Assembly: GCF_037038585.1 (NCBI RefSeq) | Contig: NC_092523.1 | Location: 30,013,501-30,077,500, forward strand | Reading direction: 5' to 3' | DNA from: Patagioenas fasciata | Taxonomy: Eukaryota > Chordata > Aves > Columbiformes > Columbidae | Length of the DNA stretch: 64,000 bases | Shown here: piece after piece, positions 36,961 through 48,267 of the stretch | How the letters are laid out: the number at the start of each line of letters is the position of its first letter | Position numbering within the stretch: position 1 is the first letter of the stretch | Position numbers and translations under genes: made by a program | The notes under the pieces: model-generated | The model's input: only the letters and a program-made list of their open reading frames with translations | Database searches by the model: none | Told to the model about the DNA's origin: nothing

Positions 36961-39900
36961 CAGCCCGCTGTGCTCGCACTGCCAGCAGCCTTCGGAAACG
37001 GCGTTTTCTCCGATTTCTGATTCATACGGGTTTGAGCTGTAATATCAGCGTAGAAACGTGACGATTCCAACACAACTGCTGAAAGTGGTCAGGACGTGGC
37101 AGCGCTGTGAGTGCCTCATGTGCTTTTAAAAGAGCAGTACCTTACAGTAGTTCTGACTACGTTTTCCATAAGAAAGTGCAACAGTGCATTCACGTTGCAG
37201 GAAACATCGGTAATTTTTAGACCTTTTGCACTATCTCTTGTCTTGGTCTAATGTCCCAATTACATTGGGAAAAATAAAAAGACTTGTGGTTTAAATAAAT
37301 GCACATTTGCTTTAGTAATTAGCATGAACTGTGAGTAAAACAAGATAGCTGTGAGTGATAAACTCAATTATCTGGCTACTTACTAAATTTAATTTCAAGT
37401 GTATCTGTTTAACAACGTTTTAAGGACAAGGTTTCAGAAAAGCTTGGGAGTTTTTTTCGTTTTATTTCACAACACTGACAAAGAGAACCGCTCTCATCCA
37501 TAAGCAGTTAGGTCGAAGTGAATGCTTCTTCCAGTCCATTTCCTTTTCAGGTTCAAAATACATAAAACAGGTAGAAATAATCTATGTACTTGAGACTTTT
37601 CCTTCTCCAATATGGGATGATGAGAACCATATTCTGTGATCGTTATATTTGTAAATATCTAAAGTCTTTCGAATATTTAAGCTGTTTTACAGATTACTGG
37701 AAATAATGAGCAAGTTATGTTCCCTGTGTTCCCACTATTTTAGTAGAATGGGCTTTAAATTTTTGAACTATAAAAATAGTTCTAAGAAATGGATTCCTGA
37801 GTGCCGTAGAGCTTCCAAATGTACAGAAATATCAGTTTGGTTCATAGTTTATAAAGCTATCTGGTAGGAGTACGTTTAGTTGCATGTGACAGATCTAAAC
37901 ACTTCACTGTTATGAAACTCTGCAAGGGGAGAAATAGCATTACATGCCTTTAGAATCTTTACTAAAAATTTATTTTTAAGGTAAAGGAGAACAAGCCATT
38001 AAAGTAAGCCTCTAATCTCTGAAGACATAAAGCAAAATTTATGTAGAGTATTAAGAGTGGGATCTCTCCAGTATACAATATGAACCTCTGTTAATATATT
38101 CATGCGTAGTCAAATAAGTGGTGAGTAGAGTAGAAATTTGATTCTGAAAGATGGGTTGCATCCAGCTGCCAACAGCTACTGTAATCTGCAGTGATTCTGT
38201 AGGACCAAAACTCATTATCTAAAATCTTATCCCTGCAATGCAACTTCAATATATTCCTGTTGATTTCATATTACCATAATTAAAAAAGAAAATCAGTCAG
38301 ACGATATGTAGGCAAAACTTCAGAAATCTATGCTGTTAGAAATCTATATTACATCAAGATCTTGGTGTGAATAATGGAACAATCTTATTTTTTGTGCCAT
38401 ATGCGCAACATTATTTCCCTTCCTTTTCACAATACCAAACCCTAGTTACTGTGTGAAGGCAATAGTGTTCTTTCATTAAATGTTTTAGAAACCCTGGAAG
38501 AACATAAAGCTGAAATGCAACCATTTGGGGGGATTTTCCCAACCTGGTATTGCTATGCCCGGGAAGAATGGTAAGGATAACTGAGACTCTAAAAAAGACA
38601 TTCAGTCATGGAAGACCTTAAGAAATAGTTTGTGGTTTGTGCTCTATGAAGGCATTGCCATAGCCATGCCCTCCCCAGGAAAAGCTTTTAGAGTTTAATA
38701 GAACGACATGGTAGATCTGAGCTCATGTTCTGTATAAAAAATTAAATTGTCTTTAACTCTGTTAACTGAGTACAAGAACAATCAATATCTAAAAAGCATG
38801 AAAAGTAAAGAACTTTCTTTTTGGGGAGGAGGGGGGTGTGGGGTGTTGAAAACAGTCTGTCCAGATTTTACCACTGGGCAGGACATGCTCCTGGTTTCAT
38901 TATGCCTAACACGTCTGTGCTATGCCCTTATGTCATGCGACTTCTGTTCCTGCATGAGGGGCAGAGGAGTGGAGAAGTAGTAGAGCGTGGGACCTGGCGG
39001 CCACCAGGACGTACCCTTATATTTCTGCCAGGACTGGGGGCTTTTGGGCTTGGGCTCATTTCCTTTTGTTTTAACTCCAAGGGAGACAACATATTCTCTC
39101 ACAAGCAAGAAAACAAACAAACAAAATGTGAGAAACTGAAAGTGTGAACAGGACTTTCTAAGATCAGCCATCTAGGCTTACTTGCAAATGAAAACCATTG
39201 CAACTTCTACATAGAAGGTAACACAGTGGTGGTCCTTTGGTTAAAAATCGTTAAGCAGCTATGGTTGATAGGACCAGAAAAAAAAAAAAGCAACAGTGAT
39301 TTGAATTTCCTAAGCAGGGAAGCTGTAGGCTGAGAGAAGTTATAATCAATTTATATCTTTTCCACTGGTTTTCTTTGCAATAGAAAGAATGCATATCCCC
39401 AACATATATCCTTTGTTTGTCTTTATTTAAAACACATTTTCTGATATACAGGTGAGAAGTAAGAAACGTTTTAACAGGAATAGGATAAAATTAGTTAAGT
39501 TTCAAAATGGGTTTTCAAAAATTCAGGCAGTATTTAGGAATAAAAGAATTTTGCTTCTACATCTGTAGCCTTATGCTATGATGTCAAAATGCTCCTCCCA
39601 GATATAGGTGACATCTCAGCCTCACCTTGGGCTACCAGGTAGCTTGGGGCAGTGGCCCTACAGCCATCACGCTGGATGTGCAGGAGATGGTTCAGGCTCC
39701 AGTGCTTTTCACACTCACTGTTGTGTGGTACAGAAATCCAGTCTCCTAAGCAGCACTCAATGTAATCAATTAATAATGGTTGTTATTGCAAAGAGTGTCT
39801 TTGTGCTCTTTTTATTCACATTTCCTGCCTAAGTCAGAAAATAGTAATTTCCATAAAGATGGCACTGGGCAACTTGAAGTTTTAAGAAATATTTTCCATG

Positions 39901-42685
39901 TTTCTTTTCTTAAGTGTCCTATTTATATATTTCATAGGGAAATAAGAGTTTTGCTTTAAAAGAGTAATGACTTCATAAGGCAACTTCATCTACAGAAAGG
40001 AAAACATAGCACACATCATGAAAATACAGAGTCTTGGTAGCAGTTTTGCAATTTTCTGACATCAGCACCCCAAAAGATTCCCCCTTGAAGTAAGCAGGAT
40101 AAGTGGATTATCCATAAAGGTCCAGCGGCAGAATTAGGCTTTCACTACACTGCTGCTGAATTCAGGTGGAAGGCTTTTGCACAGACAAGATTTGCTTTTC
40201 ACAGGATGGGTAATGTAAGTCCTAAAGCTACTATAAGTTGGCAGGCTTCATAGGCTAAGAACATGATGCTATTTCCGCTGCCTGGGCAATATAAAACTAT
40301 TAGGTCCTGTACAGCCCTATACAGCCCTGCTCGCCACCATTTAAGTTATTATCTAAAATGGAGTTTGATTAAGTCTCTTATTAATGGAGCCTTTGGGAAG
40401 TACTTGCTCGCACATCTAAGCAGTGTTTTTCTTGCAGTGACTAGAAGTGAAGAAATAGAAATATGTATGGTTAAACACTGGCGAGTGGATCGAGAGGAGA
40501 AATATGAAATAGTTGAAAAGTGGTTTTTGAAAGATCTGGAGATGATTGATGGAAAAGAAGCAGATACTGTAAGTGTTATGTATTATAAAATACATAGAGT
40601 ATAATTTTATTGTGTTGCAATTTGGTATACAAGAATTAAAATGAAATCAAAATAATCTGAAAAAGAAAGTTATGTAAAAACCAAAATAAATCAAACCTCC
40701 AAGGAATTTTGGTTTGGTTGCATGTGAGAGGCTCCAGATCCTGTTTGCACTGTTGTGAGGAGAAGGAATGAGAGATTTTATATGCTGTGATCTTCATTCT
40801 CTGTGAGATCTAAGGGACAAGCTGGATGTTTTCTAATTTGTTCATCATACCTAGGAATAAAAATTATCCACCTGCAGCTCCCAGGGTAAAATTGAGTTAA
40901 TCCCATAGATTTTAATGTGTATTTGAAAACAAAATTTTAAAAAATATTTTTATGAAAAGTGTGACACCGTCATTTGAATGTCTGAACCTGTTCTCTCTGT
41001 GACAAAGTCAACATGTAGAATATCATGTAAGTGCATTGTTTGGTGTACCAGCTCATGAAACTGTGCCTCTTTCACATAGCTTCATCTCACATTACTTGGA
41101 TCAATTAAATATTTGTGTATTTGTGTGTCTGAATATGAAACAGCTTTGGCTAGATCTGGCTGACCTGACTACTAAAAAAGTCCTAATCTCTCGGATACAA
41201 CTTCAGAAGGGTAAAATGAGGCTGCAGTAATACAATATAGAATAACACCCAAAGTAGAATTAAATAATGTTTTACAAAATACAGAAGAATATGCCAAGGA
41301 GAGTATCTTACTTTATGTATGCAAAGACATTTTAACAGTTGTCTATGCATAATAAATGTAGTCCAGGAAAAAATGACTTCTTTCCCTTTGAAAGTGCTTT
41401 CAAATGAACATAAAGTGGAATTCAGATGACATTTTCCTAGTGAAAGAGAAATCAAGAGCCCACAAGAAAGGTTTCAGAGCTTTGCTCCAAGGGAAATTAC
41501 AAACTGTGGTTGTTTTTGTGTCCTGTGCACATCACCCTCAAGTCTAAGACAAGGAACTTGGGAGATGGAGGAGGTGAGTTCAGGTTCAGAGTAACCCTGT
41601 GCCCTGTAAGCAATTTGCAGTTTAGGCCAGAGGGGGGGAAAAAAGCCAAAGCCAATAATACTTTGTGTCCCCTCTCCAAGTTATCTTTCTTCTGGAGATG
41701 ATCCTGTCCCTTCCCCAACCAAGGCAGCCAAAGAAATTCCTTGTCACTTGCCTGCATGAGTATACTTTAGCTTTTTTTTTCTGAAGTGTTGTGCTAAAAT
41801 ACCCTTCAGAGATGATTCAGCCTTCTGCAACTTGGATGATAAAAATCTGTCTCATTTTTGGTTAAAGAAAAGCCTGAATGAACCCCAAACTCATAATTAG
41901 AGGGGGATTAACACTACTATAAATGTTCTTAATAGTTATTCTTATACAGAGAATTTAACAGAATTTAGCTGCTGCTGGGATTAATTGTGCCAAAAAGCCA
42001 GAAAGCGCAGAGAAATACAATTTAGGCAGGAAGAGCAATCAATATTCTTCTTCTGACAGACATATATAGTTATAGTCCAAGGCAAGTGCTTTTCATATAG
42101 TGAGTTTTAGGCAACATGACAAATTGGTTCATTTCAAAACAAGATTGCATAATATCGATAAAGTGCAGAGTGTGGCTTGGGCAAACTGAAAGTTTTAGTC
42201 AGGCAAAACTTCCAATGGCAAAGAAGAGCAGCTAATTAAGAACCGTTACTTTATACAGTTTTAAAAGACCCTTTAGTCTGAATAGCAGAAGTATGCAAAG
42301 TCCTTTAGAGTCCATCAAACTGAGAAAAAGCCCTGAAGGTGGCTGGGCAGAGAACAACAGATTGCCATCTACCATCTGTAATGCATGTAAAAATTTCATT
42401 GTCTCTCCATTTTTTTTTTAGGACAATCCATATTTTGATATGTACTTCCACAAAGTCTACAATCTGGAAGCCTATAGTTGTGCATCTAAATATACCTTTG
42501 TTCGAACACTAAACAAACTGAATGAAATGTACCTTAAGAAGGATTTGAAGATTGTGAACTTTGATGACACCTACCTAAATGATGATTCCATCTGGTCGTC
42601 CAACAATAGGGATTGCTTAGTACTTATGAGGATATGCTTCTATGCTTCCAACCTTCTATGTCTCTCCCTGTGCCCTTTGTCCTAA
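36641..42685 (+). CDS. EXOC1L: Exocyst complex component 1-like (three coding exons)
   Basis: Coding exons: 36641-36761, 40438-40568 and 42422-42685 (TAA 42683-42685), all with GT-AG borders, 171 codons. The start [15 protein letters not shown] has G at -3 and precedes the first donor by 121 nt. The product aligns along its length with the N-terminus of EXOC1 encoded 16 kb downstream: [14 protein letters not shown] against [14 protein letters not shown], and [15 protein letters not shown] against [15 protein letters not shown]. This is the Sec3-type PH domain that binds PI(4,5)P2 and Rho-family GTPases in the exocyst subunit. The coiled coils and C-terminal helical bundles of EXOC1 are absent. 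The last 30 or so residues extend past the point where EXOC1 has a splice donor and are hydrophobic with four cysteines. Function is poorly known; a membrane- or exocyst-related role is inference. An in-frame upstream ATG exists at 36179. Confidence 0.93.
36762..40437 (+). other. EXOC1L: EXOC1L intron 1
   Basis: GT at 36762 and a cttgcag acceptor ending at 40437. The first part still lies in the CpG island; the rest is AT-rich with no other exon recognised. The intron splits a valine codon (phase 1), as the equivalent EXOC1 intron does. Confidence 0.85.
40569..42421 (+). other. EXOC1L: EXOC1L intron 2
   Basis: Donor gtaagt at 40569 and acceptor with a T-run then AG at 42420-42421, phase 0. 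No other feature seen. Confidence 0.88.
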
Positions 42686-45600
42686 AGATGCATTTTCTAA
42701 CATTAAGGTGACCGGTTGACTTTCACTGACCAGCATTTCATAAATCATCTGATCAAAAAGACAGGGATATGCAGTATCTGCTTTTTAATTTTACATATAC
42801 ATAAAAAAATGGAACATACTTTTTATATAAAAAATTGGCCATTCATTTATATATATTAGAAAGGCCTCACTTGGCAAATACTTCTAAATATATGAGACTT
42901 TCAACACAGGACCAATAACTCTTATGGTCAGCAGTGATTGCTTACGTAAGTAGAGCTCAGCATTGGTCATATGTTCATGGAGGTATAAATTATCCTTCAT
43001 TTATAGCTGGAAGTATTTATAAAGTATCAAGAGCGTTAACAGTTAATTTTTATATCCTAAAAGTAGAAAAAATAAAACAACCAAATGAGATCTGTACCAG
43101 AATGATGCACATTTCCATTTTAACTCCATTAAAGAGATCACACCTAAAATACATTAATACAAGAATCAAATCCTCATCCTGATGAATCAGAGTTTTGCAT
43201 TTAAGTACCATGGGACCAATTTTTCACCTATGCAGTTATAATTATTTTTTGCCTCAGAATATGTAGTACTCCCTTTGGCCTTTCCATTATTTGTGGTACT
43301 GTCTCAGAAACAGAAGACGAATGTTCTTAAGCAGAATTGCTTTATTTATCAGACCTTTCAGAAATTTTTTCTCCTATATCATTAACATCTTCTTTCTTGC
43401 ACTTTATTTTTTATGTATATGAACAGGCCCAGTTAGGGAACAGAAGTTGTTTGTTTATGTCTTTTCTCTACCTCTGGACCAAGAGTTAACAAAACACTAT
43501 GTAAACAGCAGGTTTTGGCTACTACGATTACTTTGTAGGTGCATGATAGACTTCTTAAAATCCATAGAATTATGAGAACAATTTTCACCAGTCCCTATCT
43601 ATGTGTTAGCATGTTCAGTGCAGTATTTAAATGTGTATTAGTACTTTGAGTTCTCTTTAACATGGGGTGGCGTCTACTGAGTGATCTGGAAGGTCCCACC
43701 CATAACAAAAAATAACGGCTGGACTTGTGACAGAATTAAATTACAGCAGAAACAGAGGATGAATAAAAGCTGTATTGACCAAGAGCTGAAGAGGAACAAC
43801 ACTGACAATAAGAAGCGTTGTGACATTGCCCAGTGTCAGTCAGCTAAGATACCTGGCTGCTCTTTCCAAAGTCAGTAGACAAATGCCAACCCAAAAGATG
43901 AGTAGAAGCTTCTGATCAGAACATCCTGCAGGAGAAAATGTCCTTTCCCTTTTGGCAGCCAAGAGAATACAGAGAGACTAACTGTGGGACTAACCCAGCT
44001 ACGTACTTAATGCTGGTCAATGGAAACAGCTCCTAGGAAATCACCAGCTGGTTACTGCCCTCTCTTAGTGCCTGTCACCTGTAAAATGGGATGGTCACAC
44101 AATGGTCCTGTGATTCGTACTTCACTGATGTCTTTCATAGGGACTCCCACCTTTGAAAACATTTGTGTAAACGTACTTTGGATTCAAAATGGAAATAACA
44201 CCAAATAAAGGTGAATGTATTTGAAAAACTGTATAAAATGTACAGTTTTCTACTTTAATTTTTAAATGTTATCCTATTGCTTGTATATAGGAAAGATCAT
44301 ACCTTTGATTATCTAATCTGCAGAAGTTATATATTTATTCTAGATATATGTTGTAAATTACATACATTCTAACCCAAATCTTAATAGTTGCATACACTTT
44401 GACAGTTGTAAAGGCAGTTTATGTGGGTAATGCAAATTTTCTGGAAATGGGTAGGTCTTAAATCTTACATTTGTCGCCTAAATACTGTTAGAGAAAAGGA
44501 TTGTATTTATAGTAATTGTTTATGAAATGCAGTTGTTGTTCTCAGAAAAAAACTGGGATAATCCAGTCTAAATATGTGTCTTGTAACATTTGATCCACAG
44601 CTACAGCAAGTATTTGCCCAATATCTGGGTTCCACAAAATCATCTTCAGTAGCAAGTGTAATTCAGACTGCTGTCACCTATGACATATTGTCTTGTTTGG
44701 AGTGTGTATTAACTGTAGAGGTCACAATGTTTTCTGTAATGTTTGCAAATTCTTTGCTTAATAGGCACAAGGAAACATTTTTCTGCATGGAAAAGCTCCC
44801 ATCATTCATCTTGTAATTGTAATAAAAACCCAGAACATCTAATAATAAACATTTCAGAGCATTCTTTTGAAATCAAGTACAGGTATGGTGAATTCCTGAC
44901 CAATAATTGTCTGTACCTTGCTAGAAACTGATAGGTTAAAACTTACTATAATGTTCAACCATATTTAATGGACTTGCATCAGTAGTTTATATCTTTCTGT
45001 TCTTGTACAGTATAAGCATTAAACTGACTATATTAGCAGACAAATAAACCTGCATTTTATGTGGAATAATACACAAAATCTGTTTGGCATTTCTTCTGTC
45101 TGATGATACTTCAGACATTCTTCACTAAACAGAAGGAAAGAAGGGCCATTGTCCATGTAAATTATTTCAGTTATTATCAAAAGGAAAAATACTTTAAAAG
45201 ATCTTCGCAGACCTAATCTAGGGACTTTTTTCTTTCGCACAGTTCTTTATAAGATGTCAAATACCAAGATCCAGTGCAACTGGACCTGATTTCACTATGG
45301 AAAAGTCTTTGTCCTGAGGTGTCGGAGACTGTCACTCTGCGGTTAGTACAGCACAGCGGCACCACAGGAGACACGGAATATGCTGAATTATAGATGGAAA
45401 AGACCTGACAGGCTAAATAGCCCATCTTTCAATTAATGCCAAATTGTTTCCTACATCACATTTCCTGACATTGCATGTATAGAATGTAGTTTGAAATACA
45501 GTATCTAGGGTTTTGTCTGCTTTTCCTGGAAGACTTCTCCAAAACTGAATAGGAAGAAACTTACATGAACAAAGGATTATCACGAATGGATTTGTAGCTT

Positions 45601-47280
45601 TCTTACAAAAGGTTTCAACTAAATGATGGAGTGAATGAATATTTGGTATTGTGGATATAATGCGGATTTTCTTCAGAACAGAGGAATTGTTATGAGCCAT
45701 ATCTGTTCCAAATAAAAGCAAAAGCACAGCAGCCTGAAAGTGAAGAAGAGTGATAATGAGCAAACAGACTTTCATGCTTACTTGTTTAAGAGGCAGAGTG
45801 AGAATAGAGGCTGTCATAAGACTGATGATGGTTTTTTCCTTTTTTTTTTTTTACCTCAGAATTAAAAATATGGGGAAACCTATGACAAATTAATTTGAAA
45901 ATACTTTGTATGTAGCATTCATCAATCCCGTATTTGTTTTATTCTGTACTTCAAAAATACAGAAGTTTCTTCCAGCTGCATGCTTCAAAAAGCATCTAAC
46001 ATCATCATTCAGATAAGATAGGTCCATATCAACAAAAAATACACTGATGGAGTTCCACTGGAGTTCATGGATTTAAGATAATATTCCCCATCTAAGACCT
46101 ATGACCTTGCATTTAAAACAGAAAGACTCTTTTCTTGTGTGTTTATCTTTCATGGGTAGCTAATCTTTTCCTGCATCTAAAATTAATCCAATACAAATCA
46201 GTGCAGGATTTAAAACATAATTTTGGAAGTGAAACTGTTCTAAACTGTGCCTTCTGGGTGAGTTCTCATTCTTTGCCTTTGTATATCGGAGTCACACAAA
46301 CAGGAACCCACCTCAGCTCAGCGAAAGTCTGTACTACTACTTTCCCTGTCATCTACCTATTCCTCAACACTTTCAGTCACTTTCAGCATATAAATCTACC
46401 TTCTTGCGGTAAAATGAGGTACGATATTATGTAATTTGTAATTTACGAATATTTTGACATGAGGTGAAGTCAGTATTAGAAGATCAAAGCCACTTTCTGA
46501 AGAGCAACTGTGGGAAGCTGAAGTAGGAGAGGAGGGAATGGTGCTATGCATCCCATAACATGATCTCATGTCAGTTTTAACATGGGTAGCCATATTTTAG
46601 CAGTAACAAACTATGTTTTGGGTTTTTGTCCAGAAGCAAAATAAACAGCTAAAGACAGGAAACTCGAATATTTTTTCCAACAACAGCAAAAGTTTTACGA
46701 AACCCTGTTCAATCTTTTAGAGCTGCCTTGTCCAGTCTTTATAGATCTCGATAAAGATAGTTACATTTTGTGGCTGAATAGAGAAATTACCAAACTGTTA
46801 CTTCTCTTTTAACCTTGGCCCTCATGAATGATGTACAATGGAAGTATACAGCACATTTTTCTGAGAGTCAGAAATAGAAGTACATTCAGCAAGACTCTTA
46901 TCAGTCAGTCATATTTAATGCTTTCAAACAAGTGGAACAAGGATACAGGAATGATGGAATAAGTTTTACATGATAAAATTCAGTGTTTTGGCAATTTATA
47001 ACAATAACTTGGAAAAGATGTTTTCTGTTGTTCTTTATTGGTCATGGCCTGGCTAATAAATTTCATCAATCATACCTTAAAGCCATACTGATTTATTCTT
47101 GTGAATAAATCATACAGTTCATGTAATATGTAATGACTTCAGGCTTCTGGTAACTTTGCATGCAATCCTTGAAGAAATACTATATTAATTTACATGAATA
47201 ATGCTAAAAATGAGTGAAGTATATTGATCATGTGGAAAACTTCTGTCACAGCAAAGTTTGAACAGGAAGCTAGATCCAGT
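42686..47280. other. EXOC1L 3' flank and intergenic DNA
   Basis: Candidate poly(A) signals AATAAA lie at 43071-43076, 44204-44209 and 44821-44826. Sequence alone does not show which one ends EXOC1L. No further coding exon is supported between here and the CR1 copy at 47281. Confidence 0.5.
43071..43076 (+). terminator. Candidate poly(A) signal for EXOC1L
   Basis: This is the first AATAAA I find after the TAA stop, about 390 bp downstream. Alternatives are at 44204 and 44821. Confidence 0.4.
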
Positions 47281-47960
47281 TCACAGAATCACAGGATGGT
47301 TGGGCTTAGAAGGGACCTCTGGAGATCATCTAGATCAACCCACGTGCTAAAGCAGGTTCACCCAGAGCAGATCACACAGGAATGTGTCCAGGTGGGTTTT
47401 GAATGTCTCCAGAGAACAAGACTCCACAGCCTCTCCGGGCAGTCTGTTCCAGTGCTCCGGTACCCTCAAAGTGAAGAAGTTTCTCCTCATATTCAGATGG
47501 AAACTACTGTGCTTCAGTCTGTGCCCATTGACCTTCATCCTGTCGCTGGGCACCACTAATGAGTCTGGTCCCATCCTCTTGACACCCACTCTGGAGATAT
47601 TTATAAACATTGAGGAAATCCCCTCTCAGTCTTCTCTAGGCTGAACAGACCCAGCTCTCTCAGTTTCTCCTCATAAGAAAGGTGCTCCAGGCCCCTGAAC
47701 ATCTTCATAGCCTGCCGCTGGACTCCCTCCAGTAATTCCTTGTCTTTCTTAAACTGGGGAGCCCAGAACCGGACACAGTTCTCCAGATGCGGCCTCACCA
47801 GGGCAGAGTAGAGGGGGAGGAGAACCTCCCTCGATCTGCTGGTCACATTCTTCTTAATGCACCCCAGGATACCGTTGGCCTTCTCGGCCACAGGGGCCCA
47901 TTGTTGACCCATGGTCAACCTATTGTCAACCAGAACTCCCAGGTCCTTTTCCACCCTCAC
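47281..47960 (-). mobile_element. CR1 LINE fragment, antisense, abutting the EXOC1 CpG island
   Basis: The plus strand starts with the inverted tail (cacagaatcacagg) and the gggcagtctgttccagtgct block. Minus-strand translation of 47601-47990 gives CR1 RT C-terminal sequence including [29 protein letters not shown] and [11 protein letters not shown]. The copy is 5'-truncated near 47960, where very GC-rich promoter DNA begins at once. It is younger-looking than the 14.8 kb copy because its frame is open over about 130 codons. Confidence 0.93.
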
Positions 47961-48177
47961 ACGGCGGCCAGCACCACCCCGCCCTGCCACTGCCCCGCCC
48001 CGCCCCTGCCGCGCTCCTATTGGCTCGATCCTCCCGCTCTCTCTTCCCCCGCCCCACTCTGCCGGGGGGCGGGCGTTACGGCCCTCACACGCGTTACACC
48101 CATTGCACCCATCTTGTCCGGGAGGGGGCGCTGCGCGGAGTGTGCAGACTTCCTAGCCTTCAGTCTCGCTACTGGCA

Positions 48178-48193
48178 TCACGTGAGCGGAAGC
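48178..48193 (+). promoter_or_regulatory. E-box (TCACGTGA) joined to an ETS-type site
   Basis: TCACGTGA is a full bHLH-ZIP palindrome of the kind bound by USF, MYC/MAX or TFEB-family factors. The directly adjoining GCGGAAGC contains the GGAA core of ETS/GABP sites. Occupancy is not known. Confidence 0.55.
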
Positions 48194-48267
48194 GGGCGTT
48201 GCGGGCAGCTGCGGCGGGAGGCGGAGGCGGCCCGTTCCCTGACGGCCTGGCCGGCCCCGGCCCCGCG
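48190..48267 (+). other. EXOC1: EXOC1 non-coding exon 1, 3' part (inferred)
   Basis: A strong donor, GCG|gtgaga, ends the exon at 48267. The next acceptor upstream of the EXOC1 start codon is at 52564, so this is the best candidate for the untranslated first exon. The left limit (transcription start) is not visible and is given only nominally. Confidence 0.5.
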
